A DNA stretch of 15,983 nucleotides from Nitrospirota bacterium (lineage in GTDB: Bacteria; Nitrospirota_A; Leptospirillia; Leptospirillales; Leptospirillaceae). Below the pieces are notes generated by a model that saw only the letters and a program-made list of their open reading frames with translations, was not told the DNA's origin and searched no databases. Both the position numbers and the translations under genes were made by a program. Shown here one piece after another: positions 1 to 6,168 of the stretch. Each line of letters begins with the position of its first letter. Positions within the stretch are counted from its first letter, which is position 1. The stretch lies in NCBI GenBank assembly GCA_021838765.1, contig JAKCCY010000052.1:1-15983 (forward strand), in the 5' to 3' direction.

Positions 1-194
1 CTTCCGCTCTCGTACTCCTGGTCGATGGGAACGGCCGTTCCCGAAAGGGAGACCGCTTTTCGGGCAAAGACCCGGTAATACCGGTCTTCGGAGACCTTGG
101 CGTTGTAGATGAAACGCTGGTGTCCTATCCACTGGAGAAGGATCGACTCCTGGGCGGGGGTGGGATACGCGCGAAAGCGGTTGCCTGTCTGCAT
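1..194 (-). CDS. tnpB: IS200/IS605-family TnpB (OrfB), N-terminal part, runs off the window
   Basis: Reading leftward from an ATG at 194-192, the open frame encodes about 64 residues starting MQTGNRFRAYPTPAQESILL, followed by a WIGHQRFIYNAKV block. This is the N-terminal helix-turn-helix region typical of IS200/IS605 OrfB/TnpB proteins (aligned Y-P-T-P-x-Q and R-F-I-Y-N-x blocks). TnpB is an RNA-guided DNA endonuclease that helps IS200/IS605 elements persist after transposition. The RuvC half, which would show whether the nuclease is intact, lies outside the window. The start has only a weak upstream AAGG about 13 bases away. It is a different copy from the TnpB remnant at 4374-5111, which lacks this part. 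No tnpA is visible. The family call is firm; whether the gene is complete is unknown. Confidence 0.85.
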   Translation of the reverse strand, partial: MQTGNRFRAYPTPAQESILLQWIGHQRFIYNAKVSEDRYYRVFARKAVSLSGTAVPIDQEYESG

Positions 195-300
195 GGGAAT
201 AGAATACCTTAATGCGATGATGGAAGACAAAACCGCCCGCTTGACCCCCTCTTGCCCTGCGGGCTAAGAAGAGGCATGCGCGGGCTAATGTTCAATAGTC
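195..300 (-). mobile_element. Presumed left end of the TnpB element, with bulged hairpin at 248-274
   Basis: Upstream of the TnpB start lies a gene-free stretch with a clear foldback: CCTCTT (248-253) pairs with AAGAGG (269-274), and inside it GCCC (254-257) pairs with GGGC (261-264) around a 3-base TGC loop, leaving a 4-base bulge at 265-268. Small bulged hairpins just inside the ends are the signature of IS200/IS605 elements, which transpose as single strands and have no inverted terminal repeats. The outer cleavage point cannot be fixed from sequence alone; it probably lies between 275 and 300. A shorter second copy of the GCGGGCTA motif sits at 280-286. Confidence 0.5.
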
Positions 301-371
301 TAACGGCTATAATATCCACCAGGATAACTTTTCAGGACAACAAGTCCGATCACCCTCAGGAAAGGCCCAAA

Positions 372-1490
372 TTGTTTCCACCAAAAATTTTCAACCGTGA
401 TGCTGAAAAACTCCTGCCGACACTTTCCGAGATTCTTTGCAACAGGAATACTCCCCAAGACTACATGTCTGACGAACGGATAAGGACAGCCTACCGATCC
501 TACTACCACGAGCAGAGCTTTTATAAGGCCCTCTCAATCCTTGAGGAGGTTCTTCTTTTTCCCTCCGTCAAAAATTTTCTCAACAAACAGGACTGCATCC
601 AGATCGCCGACCTCGCTACCGGAACCGGCGGATTTGTCCAGGGTATCCTTCACGGTCTGACAGAAGAATCTTTTCCGGAAATCATGGTCACTCTCCACGA
701 TCGTTCTGAGTCAGCACTGTTCGCGGCCGCTCTCGAGATCAGGGAGCTATACTCCGGACGTCCCCTGACAATCGGCACGCATCATGGCGTCATTCCCGAT
801 TTTTTCCCTCCATTGTCCGGCCTCCATATTCTCTCTTGGGGAAACATGCTCAATGAATGGGAGATGTCACAGGCATCGGCAAAAAAATTGCTGGAATCCA
901 TCGACCTGGCGCTAACAGATGGAGGGATACTTCTTATAGCAGAACCGGCAGATCGATTCTCTTCACGAACACTCCATCAATTCAGCAATCATCTATTGGA
1001 TTTTCTCCCGGACTTTCAGATTCTGGCACCCTGTCCAAACAACCGGCGAGGAGATTGCCCAGCTCTTCTTGATGAACGTGACTGGTGCCATGAAGACCGT
1101 CCACAAAAGTTTTCTCAGGAGCTGATCCATGCATCAAAAAGACTTGGTCATATCAAGGACTCCCTCAAGATGAGCTACCTCGTTTGCCAAAAGAAAGCAT
1201 CCCTCGAAACCGACCTTTCCATGGAATCCGGCAAAAAGGATGTAGATGCGTGGAAAATGATCTCCGACATGACTCACGAGCGAGGGCTTTCCCAATCCAC
1301 CTTCTGCAATGGCAGGGAATGGATTCCGTTTCGAATGCTCAAACGTCACAAATCCCCTGCAAACGACTCTTTTTTCCGGCTCAAAAAAGGGCAGACAATC
1401 AAGATGGAACTTTCCTCATCCCCACAAAAAAAAGGCGATTTCTTCGATATTCCCGGCGGAACGGCAATTTCACTTTTCCTGGAACACTAA
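372..1490 (+). CDS. Rsm22-like SAM-dependent methyltransferase
   Basis: About 372 residues if started at the TTG at 372. A class I SAM-binding motif is seen as IADLATGTGGF, followed by an acidic end of the next strand (VTLHD). The C-terminal half has the Rsm22 signature: a CP pair, a second CP eight residues on, and WCH (Cys at about 141, 149 and 159 from this start), then a basic helix and a K-M-S-Y-L-V strand. Rsm22 proteins are linked to small-subunit ribosome maturation, and the cysteines bind an iron-sulfur cluster in the mitochondrial homologue; both points are family knowledge. The start is uncertain. The frame is open from 252, but 252-290 overlaps the presumed IS end; ATG 288 has no ribosome site; TTG 372 has AGGAAAGG at 358-365 with a 6-base gap. 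A TATAAT at 308-313 could be a -10 box, without a good -35. A LigB-like gene follows 30 bases downstream. Confidence 0.75.
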   Translation: MFPPKIFNRDAEKLLPTLSEILCNRNTPQDYMSDERIRTAYRSYYHEQSFYKALSILEEVLLFPSVKNFLNKQDCIQIADLATGTGGFVQGILHGLTEESFPEIMVTLHDRSESALFAAALEIRELYSGRPLTIGTHHGVIPDFFPPLSGLHILSWGNMLNEWEMSQASAKKLLESIDLALTDGGILLIAEPADRFSSRTLHQFSNHLLDFLPDFQILAPCPNNRRGDCPALLDERDWCHEDRPQKFSQELIHASKRLGHIKDSLKMSYLVCQKKASLETDLSMESGKKDVDAWKMISDMTHERGLSQSTFCNGREWIPFRMLKRHKSPANDSFFRLKKGQTIKMELSSSPQKKGDFFDIPGGTAISLFLEH

Positions 1491-1520
1491 AAAAAATGAT
1501 TCGTCCCTATAGGAGACCAA

Positions 1521-2318
1521 ATGGAGATATTACCCGTTCTTGCTCCCCACTCACCGGACCTTCTTGACAGTTACCGGCGCAGAAACAATCGCCCCATGCT
1601 GGAAGCAATGGCCCGATTTCACAACCACCTGGTCAGCCGGCACACACCTATCAGAGCAGTTGTCTCCATGAGCTCGGGATGGCAAGTTCCCAACATCATC
1701 CTCGTCGACAACTCACCAAGCCTTGAATCTTCCCAGGACTACTCAGGCTTTGGCTCTGAGCTCCGGTACGATCCGGTCGGTGACCCTGACCTGGCCAATC
1801 AAATCCTTGCAGGACTGAAATCAAGAGGAATTCCTTGCGGAGCAGGCGTTCATGGCGTTGACCACACTCTGGCAGTTCCTCTTTTTTTCTGGGTACCGGA
1901 TGCAAGCGTCCCGGTCGTGGTCACGTCTCAGCCACTTAACCATGCAAGATATATCCATCAACTCGGAGAAGTCATTAAATCACTCTCCCCTTCCGGATAT
2001 GGCACAATTCTTCTGCTTCTTTCCGGAATGCTTGCACAAAATGAACGAATCATGGCGAGGAATCTTCCGGACAAACTTTTCGAGGAGTACATTGACTCCA
2101 TTAAAAAACTGCTTGAGGAAGGAGACTCGGTCCATCCTTTGAATATCCCGAAAAATCTGGTTGAAAGAGCTACCCCCCCCGGGAAACTGAGAGAACTCCA
2201 CTTGTTGGCTTCACTGGGCTGCTCAAAGGGCATCCTGTGGTCGATGGAAACAGGTCCGGGAATAATGCAGGTCCTGATGAGCTTCGCCCCCATCGAAATC
2301 CAGGGAGGAAAAAATTAA
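1521..2318 (+). CDS. LigB-superfamily (class III extradiol dioxygenase-like) protein
   Basis: 265 residues. The start ATG has AGGAG at 1511-1515, 5 bases away. The fold is suggested by an N-terminal APHSP motif (His10), a central strand VVSMSSGW, then HGVDHTLAVPLFFW (residues 111-124) and a PVVVTSQP strand. This matches the HGxDHG...P.....YP block of the LigB/DODA family, Fe(II) or Zn enzymes that open catechol rings. Where DODA-type enzymes have a metal-binding SAHW, this protein reads SSGW, so one expected histidine ligand is missing. It may therefore be a non-catalytic or altered relative; MEMO-type LigB relatives also carry out other roles. It follows the Rsm22-like gene in the same direction after 30 bases, so the two are probably co-transcribed. 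The substrate is unknown. The superfamily call is moderately secure; enzymatic activity is not. Confidence 0.6.
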   Translation: MEILPVLAPHSPDLLDSYRRRNNRPMLEAMARFHNHLVSRHTPIRAVVSMSSGWQVPNIILVDNSPSLESSQDYSGFGSELRYDPVGDPDLANQILAGLKSRGIPCGAGVHGVDHTLAVPLFFWVPDASVPVVVTSQPLNHARYIHQLGEVIKSLSPSGYGTILLLLSGMLAQNERIMARNLPDKLFEEYIDSIKKLLEEGDSVHPLNIPKNLVERATPPGKLRELHLLASLGCSKGILWSMETGPGIMQVLMSFAPIEIQGGKN

Positions 2319-2330
2319 GGGAAACAGCTT

Positions 2331-2648
2331 CTACATTCTTGGAAAATAAAAATAGCTGTCAACCAGCGCAACCAGAAGAGCAAAGGCCCAAGGCAACTGA
2401 GGGAGGATCTTTTCGAACACCCCGGGAGGAAGACCATCTTCACGCTCGGGAAGCCATTCTGTCAGCAATGCACCAAAGGCGATCCCACCGACGAGCGCTC
2501 CGCCGATCAGGAACCAGGAGAAAAGCCCAACCCACCCAACCCCTTCCATCAGGGAATACCTATTTAAAAGCATTCCTGTCTGAATAGCCAAAAGTTCCAC
2601 GCCAAGGACCAGGGCAAGCCTCAGGTTAAAAAGACGACGGGGCTCCAT
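2331..2648 (-). CDS. Small membrane protein, function unknown
   Basis: 105 residues, ATG at 2648-2646 with AAAGGAG at 2660-2654 (gap 5), a strong ribosome site. Three hydrophobic segments are visible: roughly residues 8-28, 38-62 (glycine rich, GGALVGGIAFGALL) and 84-102, separated by a charged loop near 64-72 (EWLPEREDG). It looks like an inner-membrane protein with three helices. I do not recognise the family. Its start lies inside the end of rlmN, overlapping by 28 bases, so it is probably translationally coupled to rlmN as the last gene of the minus-strand cluster. It converges on the LigB-like gene with only 12 bases between stops, and no convincing terminator is seen there. Confidence 0.75.
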   Translation of the reverse strand: MEPRRLFNLRLALVLGVELLAIQTGMLLNRYSLMEGVGWVGLFSWFLIGGALVGGIAFGALLTEWLPEREDGLPPGVFEKILPQLPWAFALLVALVDSYFYFPRM

Positions 2649-3739
2649 TCAGTCTCCTTTTGTTCTGTTTTTTTCTCCCATGCCAGCTGACCGCATGCTC
2701 CCAGGATATCATCTCCTCTTGATTGACGGATTGTCGTTGCCACCGTCTTTTCAAGAAGAATTTTTTGAAACAACAAGACATCATCATTCGATGGACGGGA
2801 AAAGGGAGATCCCTCATACGGATTGAATGCAATGAGATTGACCTTGCTTTTAAACGGAGCCAGAAGGCGAGCAAGCTTTTTGGCGTCTTCCGGTCGATCA
2901 TTGACCCCGGATAGCAGAACATATTCAAACGTGACCCGTTGCCTCTTTTTTAGCGGAAGCTGCCTGACCGCATCCAGAATCGACTTGATCGGATAGTGCC
3001 TGTTGATCGGCATCAGCCTCTCCCGGGTCTGATCATCCGCAGCCGTCAGGGAAACTGCAATATTAATAGGTATTCCGGACTCTCCAATTTCAACGATTTT
3101 TGAGGGGAGACCTGATGTCGACAGAGTAATTCTCCGTGGTGACATTCCAAACCCCCCGGGAGCGATCAGGAGCCTGATCGAATTGGTCACATGATCAAGA
3201 TTTGCCAGTGGCTCCCCCATCCCCATGAATACGATATGGTTGATCCGTTTCAAGACGGGGCGATCAAGTGATTTCGATGAGGAAAAATCCTGAACAGGAT
3301 GTTCCCGCAGGATCCTGTTAGCCAGAACAACCTGGCCAACGATTTCCCCCATTGTCAGGTTGCGGACCAGCCCCATCTCCGCCGTCCGGCAAAACCTGCA
3401 ACCTATTCCGCATCCAACCTGGGAAGAAATACATAAAGTTGCCCGATCACCTCTCGGGATAATGACAGACTCGATCATCTCCCCGTCTTTAAGGCGCAAG
3501 ACGATTTTCTTTGTCCCGTCCTTTGAGTCCATGACAACCGCCGGTTCCGGCAGATTCAGGGAAATCGACGACGCAAGAGTTTTCTGAAGATCCCGGGGAA
3601 GATTTTTCATCTCCGCCCATGCAGTGACCTCTTTCCGGAAGATCCAGTCGGAAATCTGGTCATACCTCCACTTCGGAAGAGCCAACGAAGGAATAAGGGA
3701 AGGCCATTGATCAGGCATATAATCAAGAAGGTCTTGCAT
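2621..3739 (-). CDS. rlmN: Dual-specificity 23S rRNA A2503 / tRNA A37 C2-methyltransferase RlmN
   Basis: 372 residues, the usual length. A radical-SAM enzyme that adds a methyl group to C2 of adenosine 2503 of 23S rRNA, and in some bacteria A37 of tRNAs. The radical-SAM cluster motif CxxxCxxC is present as CGIGCRFC (Cys110, 114 and 117), preceded by ISSQVG and followed by EMGLVRNLT. The GMGEPLAN motif that binds SAM is present. The C-terminal catalytic cysteine sits in the GACGQL motif (about Cys349). Cfr, the close relative that methylates C8, is less likely because the overall layout and tail are RlmN-like. Start ATG 3739 lies 3 bases after the PAP2 stop, with only a purine-rich AGAGAGAAGAAG as ribosome site, suggesting coupling to the upstream gene. 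Confidence 0.95.
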   Translation of the reverse strand: MQDLLDYMPDQWPSLIPSLALPKWRYDQISDWIFRKEVTAWAEMKNLPRDLQKTLASSISLNLPEPAVVMDSKDGTKKIVLRLKDGEMIESVIIPRGDRATLCISSQVGCGIGCRFCRTAEMGLVRNLTMGEIVGQVVLANRILREHPVQDFSSSKSLDRPVLKRINHIVFMGMGEPLANLDHVTNSIRLLIAPGGFGMSPRRITLSTSGLPSKIVEIGESGIPINIAVSLTAADDQTRERLMPINRHYPIKSILDAVRQLPLKKRQRVTFEYVLLSGVNDRPEDAKKLARLLAPFKSKVNLIAFNPYEGSPFSRPSNDDVLLFQKILLEKTVATTIRQSRGDDILGACGQLAWEKKTEQKETEWSPVVFLT

Positions 3740-3742
3740 CGG

Positions 3743-4345
3743 CTAGGCTTCTTCTCTCTTGTCCGAAGCGCCGGACTGAATCTTTTCAAGCCTTGGCCAG
3801 ATAGTCCGGAGGACCAGCCATGAAGAGCAATACCCTATGAGCGCTCCAAAAAAAACATCTCCTGGGAAATGGGCCCCAACATAAATCCTTGAAAGCCCGG
3901 TTAAAAAAGCCAAAGAATACAAAAGGACAGAAAATCTTGGGTAAAGCCCCGAAAAAAGGGCCGCTGACGAAAATGCACTGAAGGTATGTCCTGAAGGAAA
4001 AGAGTTGGCCATGAGATGTGGTCCCACGACATGAACGTGAACCTGATGGTGAAGGATCCTGTCCTGAAAATAGGCAAGAGGTCGAGCCCTTCCGACCTGC
4101 TTTTTCAGAAATTCTCCGACCAGAAGACTCAAGACCGCCGTCGAAATCCATAAAGGAACATCTCTTTTGAGATGATATCTTGCGAAAATGCCAAGGATCA
4201 GCAAACCGATGGGGAATTGGTAAGCTCCGTTGCCCATATCAGTAACTGCCATCATAACAGGATCAAGCCATGTTCGGGGAAATGCACCGTTAATGAGAAG
4301 AAAAAGATGGTGATCGAAATGAACTGCCCCTGACAATATTTCCAT
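3743..4345 (-). CDS. PAP2-family membrane phosphatase
   Basis: 200 residues. All three phosphatase motifs of the PAP2 (type 2 phosphatidic acid phosphatase) family are intact: K81-x6-R88-P89, PSGH at 117-120, and S152-R153-x5-H159-x3-D163. Several hydrophobic helices surround them (about 43-55, 66-78, 122-135, 138-151, 165-178), so it is an inner-membrane enzyme. Such proteins dephosphorylate phosphatidic acid, phosphatidylglycerol phosphate or undecaprenyl pyrophosphate; the sequence does not say which. ATG 4345 has GGAGGA at 4359-4354 (gap 8). It is the first gene of a cluster with rlmN. The end of a TnpB element lies about 18 bases upstream of its start, so its native promoter has probably been displaced and it may depend on readthrough from the insertion sequence or on a promoter at the element's end. 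Confidence 0.9.
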   Translation of the reverse strand: MEILSGAVHFDHHLFLLINGAFPRTWLDPVMMAVTDMGNGAYQFPIGLLILGIFARYHLKRDVPLWISTAVLSLLVGEFLKKQVGRARPLAYFQDRILHHQVHVHVVGPHLMANSFPSGHTFSAFSSAALFSGLYPRFSVLLYSLAFLTGLSRIYVGAHFPGDVFFGALIGYCSSWLVLRTIWPRLEKIQSGASDKREEA

Positions 4346-4362
4346 TCAACCGTTCCTCCATA

Positions 4363-4540
4363 CCTAGGCAAAGCTAAGCATAGGTCGCTTTGCTGCTGGA
4401 TTCCTGCTTCACCGAGGCTGGTTTCGTCTTGAGCTTGCGCCCAAGGCCAGAGCCTTCCTCTCCACAGGCTGAGACGGTGGAACTCGCCGCCAGATTCTTC
4501 AAGTTGATTGCTGCGTTTACATCTCGATCATGAACCGAAC
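4363..4540 (-). ncRNA. Candidate omega RNA (reRNA) at the tnpB 3' end
   Basis: In TnpB elements the guide RNA scaffold is derived from the 3' end of tnpB and the right end, and the guide is the flanking DNA just outside the element. Here the equivalent region is preserved: the conserved C-terminal coding stretch, the stop at 4376-4374 and the hairpin sequence at 4393-4363. The guide would then be read from the flank below about 4362, that is the ribosome site and first codons of the PAP2 gene. The placement is by analogy; the 5' end is arbitrary, and with a truncated local TnpB it could serve only a full-length TnpB elsewhere. Confidence 0.3.
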
Positions 4541-5111
4541 CACACGCAGGGCACACCCACTCGCGTACCGCCAGCGGCAAAGTTTCGAGCTTTTGACCGC
4601 AATCCGAACACGTTTTACGACTCGGATACCAGCGGTCGGCCACGACGATCATTCCGCCGCGCTGTGCCGCCTTGTACTCCAGTTGCCGCCGGAACTCGAA
4701 GAAGCCCATATCAGACACGGCACGCGACAAGTGCCGGTTTTTGACCATGCCACGCACGTTCAAGTCCTCGATGGCGATGGTGTGGAACCGGCACGTCAGG
4801 TCCGTCGTGAGTTTATGGAGCGCATCCTTGCGGATATTGCCGACTCTGGCGTGCAGCCTTGCCAGTTTCACCTTCGCCTTCTTGCGATTCTCCGAGCCTT
4901 GGACCTTGCGCGACAGGCTGCGCGACAGCCGTTGCAGCCTGGACAGCAAAGCCTTGTGCGCCTTCGGCCCGGTGATGGCCTCTCCCGTTGAGAGCGTTGT
5001 CAGCGCCGATACGCCCAAATCCACACCCACCACGCCTTGGTTTTTGGCCTTGGGCAGATGTGAATCGTCCGGGGTATCGACGGTGATGCTGACAAACCAG
5101 CGGTCGGCCAC
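4374..5111 (-). pseudogene. tnpB: TnpB (OrfB) nuclease, C-terminal half, N-terminus lost
   Basis: 245 residues in frame from a GTG at 5111; full TnpB is about 370-400. The RuvC-like nuclease half is complete: Asp31 in VGVDLGVS, Glu115 in IEDLNV, and Asp197 in HDRDVNAAINL, with a zinc finger of Cys168, Cys171, Cys187 and Cys190. The tail has the family's ACGEEGSG and VKQE motifs. The N-terminal helix-turn-helix and wedge domains that hold the guide RNA are gone; just upstream the frame (TVFR before VADRWFVS) runs into ISKra4-type DNA on the opposite strand. GTG 5111 is therefore an internal codon rather than a true start. The likely cause is a deletion or insertion joining two elements. Probably non-functional, although a shortened protein could still be made. 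Confidence 0.8.
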
Positions 5112-5116
5112 ACGGA

Positions 5117-5239
5117 AGACAGTCCGGCATGTTCTGGAGTCTTGAGGGAGCCAACGCCATCATTGCCCTTCGATGCGCCAAACTCAGCGGAAGGCTCGAA
5201 GCCTTCTTCGAGCGGCGCACAGCAAGGAGATGTGCGTGA
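5117..5239 (+). pseudogene. ISKra4-type transposase, C-terminal remnant
   Basis: A plus-strand frame ends with a TGA at 5237-5239 and reads SGMFWSLEGANAIIALRC, then KLSGRLEAFFERR and RTARRCA. The GM-x-W-x3-GAN-AIIALRC block followed by LSGR-x-E-x-FFE is the characteristic C-terminus of transposases annotated as ISKra4 family. Only about 38-40 codons remain. Going upstream the frame runs straight into the antisense of TnpB at about 5112-5117, so the rest of the gene was lost where the two elements meet. It is certainly non-functional. The family name rests on recognition of this short block, so moderate confidence. Confidence 0.65.
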
Positions 5240-5259
5240 GATCGGCCAGGGGCGGATTT

Positions 5260-5290
5260 CTGCGCATTCTCAAAAATTTGTCGTGCACCC
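5260..5290 (+). repeat. Probable terminal inverted repeat of the ISKra4-type remnant
   Basis: Twenty bases after the transposase stop begins CTGCGCATTCTCAAAAATTT, continuing to GTCGTGCACCC at 5290. Read on the minus strand it starts GGGTGCACGAC, the GGG-start, AT-rich-core form expected for terminal repeats of this group. The position just past the transposase gene fits a right end. The matching left end is not in the window. The target duplication cannot be checked. Confidence 0.5.
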
Positions 5291-5318
5291 GTTCGAACCC
5301 TAATACTATGAGATCACC

Positions 5319-5348
5319 AAAAAATATGAGGACAAGCCCTCCAGTCCT
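5319..5348 (-). terminator. Weak candidate terminator after the DUF374 gene
   Basis: Just past the DUF374 stop (5357-5355), read leftward, AGGAC (5348-5344) pairs with GTCCT (5333-5329) around a 10-base loop, followed by CATA and six Ts (5324-5319). The stem is only 5 base pairs and 4 bases separate it from the T run, so it is a weak candidate. If real, it would end transcription before the insertion sequences and cut the DUF374 gene off from PAP2 and rlmN. Confidence 0.3.
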
Positions 5349-5354
5349 GCCCGG

Positions 5355-6140
5355 TCATGAACCCAAAAGATCCCTCCCCCGGGAATAACTTGCCTCTTCA
5401 TTAAAAGGACAAACCTCACGAAGTCTTTCTTCAACGGTCCCGACATCGACAAATCCCAGAGACAATGCCCGGGAGTATTCATTGACCCGGTCAAGGTGCC
5501 ATTGTATTTGTTCTCCAACTCTCTTCCGAGCGATTTTATCCACCCCGCCTGACAAGAAGATCGGGCCACGACACACAAAAAATGCCTTTCCAAAGGGCCA
5601 GGGCAGGAGAAAACCATCCCAACTTTTGAACATATGAACCCTAGTGTAGGATACTGATAGGCAATAAAGAGGTCGGCCCGTCTTCAGGGCAAGGTAGGCA
5701 ACTCCTTCCTTGACCACTCCGGCCGGTCCCCTGGGACCATCCGGAGTCACTACGAGGGTCATCCCCGGATCACTTCCGGCGGCGAGGATATCCGAGAGGG
5801 CTTCCTTCCCTCCACGGGTGGATGAGCCCCGAACGCACAAAATGCCGAAAACACGGAGGAGACCCGCTATCAGGTCGCCATCTTTTGAGCGGGAGACAAT
5901 GATTCTGGACCGGCCTCGCAACCCTTTCCAGGCCAAAGGCATCATGAGCCCCTGGTTGTGCCAGAATGCCACAAGAACACCATTTCCATCTGCCGTTTTG
6001 GACCAATAGTCCTGGAAACCGACAAAGGTCTTCCTGCTTGTTGCCCAGATGAACCGAACGAGGATAGAACCGATAAGACCTAGGATAATGAATCTTTTTT
6101 TGAGCTTGGAAGATTTCTCAACTTGGCCATGAGGGTCCAG
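5355..6140 (-). CDS. DUF374 lysophospholipid acyltransferase-like protein, probable CTG start
   Basis: The conserved core has FWHNQGLMMP, then IIVSRSKDGDLIAGLLRVFGI, RGSSTRGGKEAL and VVTPDGPRGPAGVVKEG, which is the DUF374 pattern (acyltransferase-like, WHxx and PDGPRGP motifs) seen in inner-membrane lipid or lipid A-related acyl transferases. The reading frame stays open upstream to 6143 and encodes a basic stretch (KSSKLKKR) and a hydrophobic helix (FIILGLIGSILVRFIW), as in complete family members, so the N-terminus is native. No ATG, GTG or TTG occurs in that extension. A CTG at 6140-6138 has GGAGG at 6152-6148 with a 7-base gap, giving 261 residues. Alternatives: GTG 5972 (205 residues, loses the helix), or ATG 6130 in another frame joined by -1 slippage on seven As. 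It may once have preceded PAP2 in one operon. Confidence 0.75.
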   Translation of the reverse strand: MDPHGQVEKSSKLKKRFIILGLIGSILVRFIWATSRKTFVGFQDYWSKTADGNGVLVAFWHNQGLMMPLAWKGLRGRSRIIVSRSKDGDLIAGLLRVFGILCVRGSSTRGGKEALSDILAAGSDPGMTLVVTPDGPRGPAGVVKEGVAYLALKTGRPLYCLSVSYTRVHMFKSWDGFLLPWPFGKAFFVCRGPIFLSGGVDKIARKRVGEQIQWHLDRVNEYSRALSLGFVDVGTVEERLREVCPFNEEASYSRGRDLLGS

Positions 6141-6168
6141 TTTTTAGCCTCCAGACAGGATATAACCG

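Larger units (their letters stand above)
4363..5111 (-). mobile_element. IS200/IS605-type (TnpB-only) element remnant, right end with hairpin
   Basis: This stretch holds a 5'-truncated tnpB and the element's right end. Near the tnpB stop, GCAAAGC (4368-4374) is an inverted copy of GCTTTGC (4387-4393), and the outer CCTA (4363-4366) pairs with TAGG (4381-4384). These overlapping foldbacks resemble the subterminal hairpin of IS200/IS605 right ends. No tnpA and no left end remain; the left part is replaced by ISKra4-type sequence from about 5112. The exact outer tip near 4360 is inferred. The GC-rich coding style differs from the surrounding genes, consistent with acquired DNA. Confidence 0.65.

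Noticed and set aside
2324..2359. ACAGCT and AGCTGT inverted repeat between convergent genes
   Set aside because: The loop is 24 bases, the stem only 6, and no T run follows on either strand, so it is not a convincing terminator.
4530..5145. Two plus-strand frames of about 155 codons
   Set aside because: They are antisense to the TnpB RuvC half, where high GC content keeps several frames open.
5291..5300. GTTCGAACCC, resembling a tRNA T-arm beside the ISKra4-type end
   Set aside because: No acceptor, D-arm or anticodon arm is found around it; it contains a simple TTCGAA palindrome and is most likely chance.
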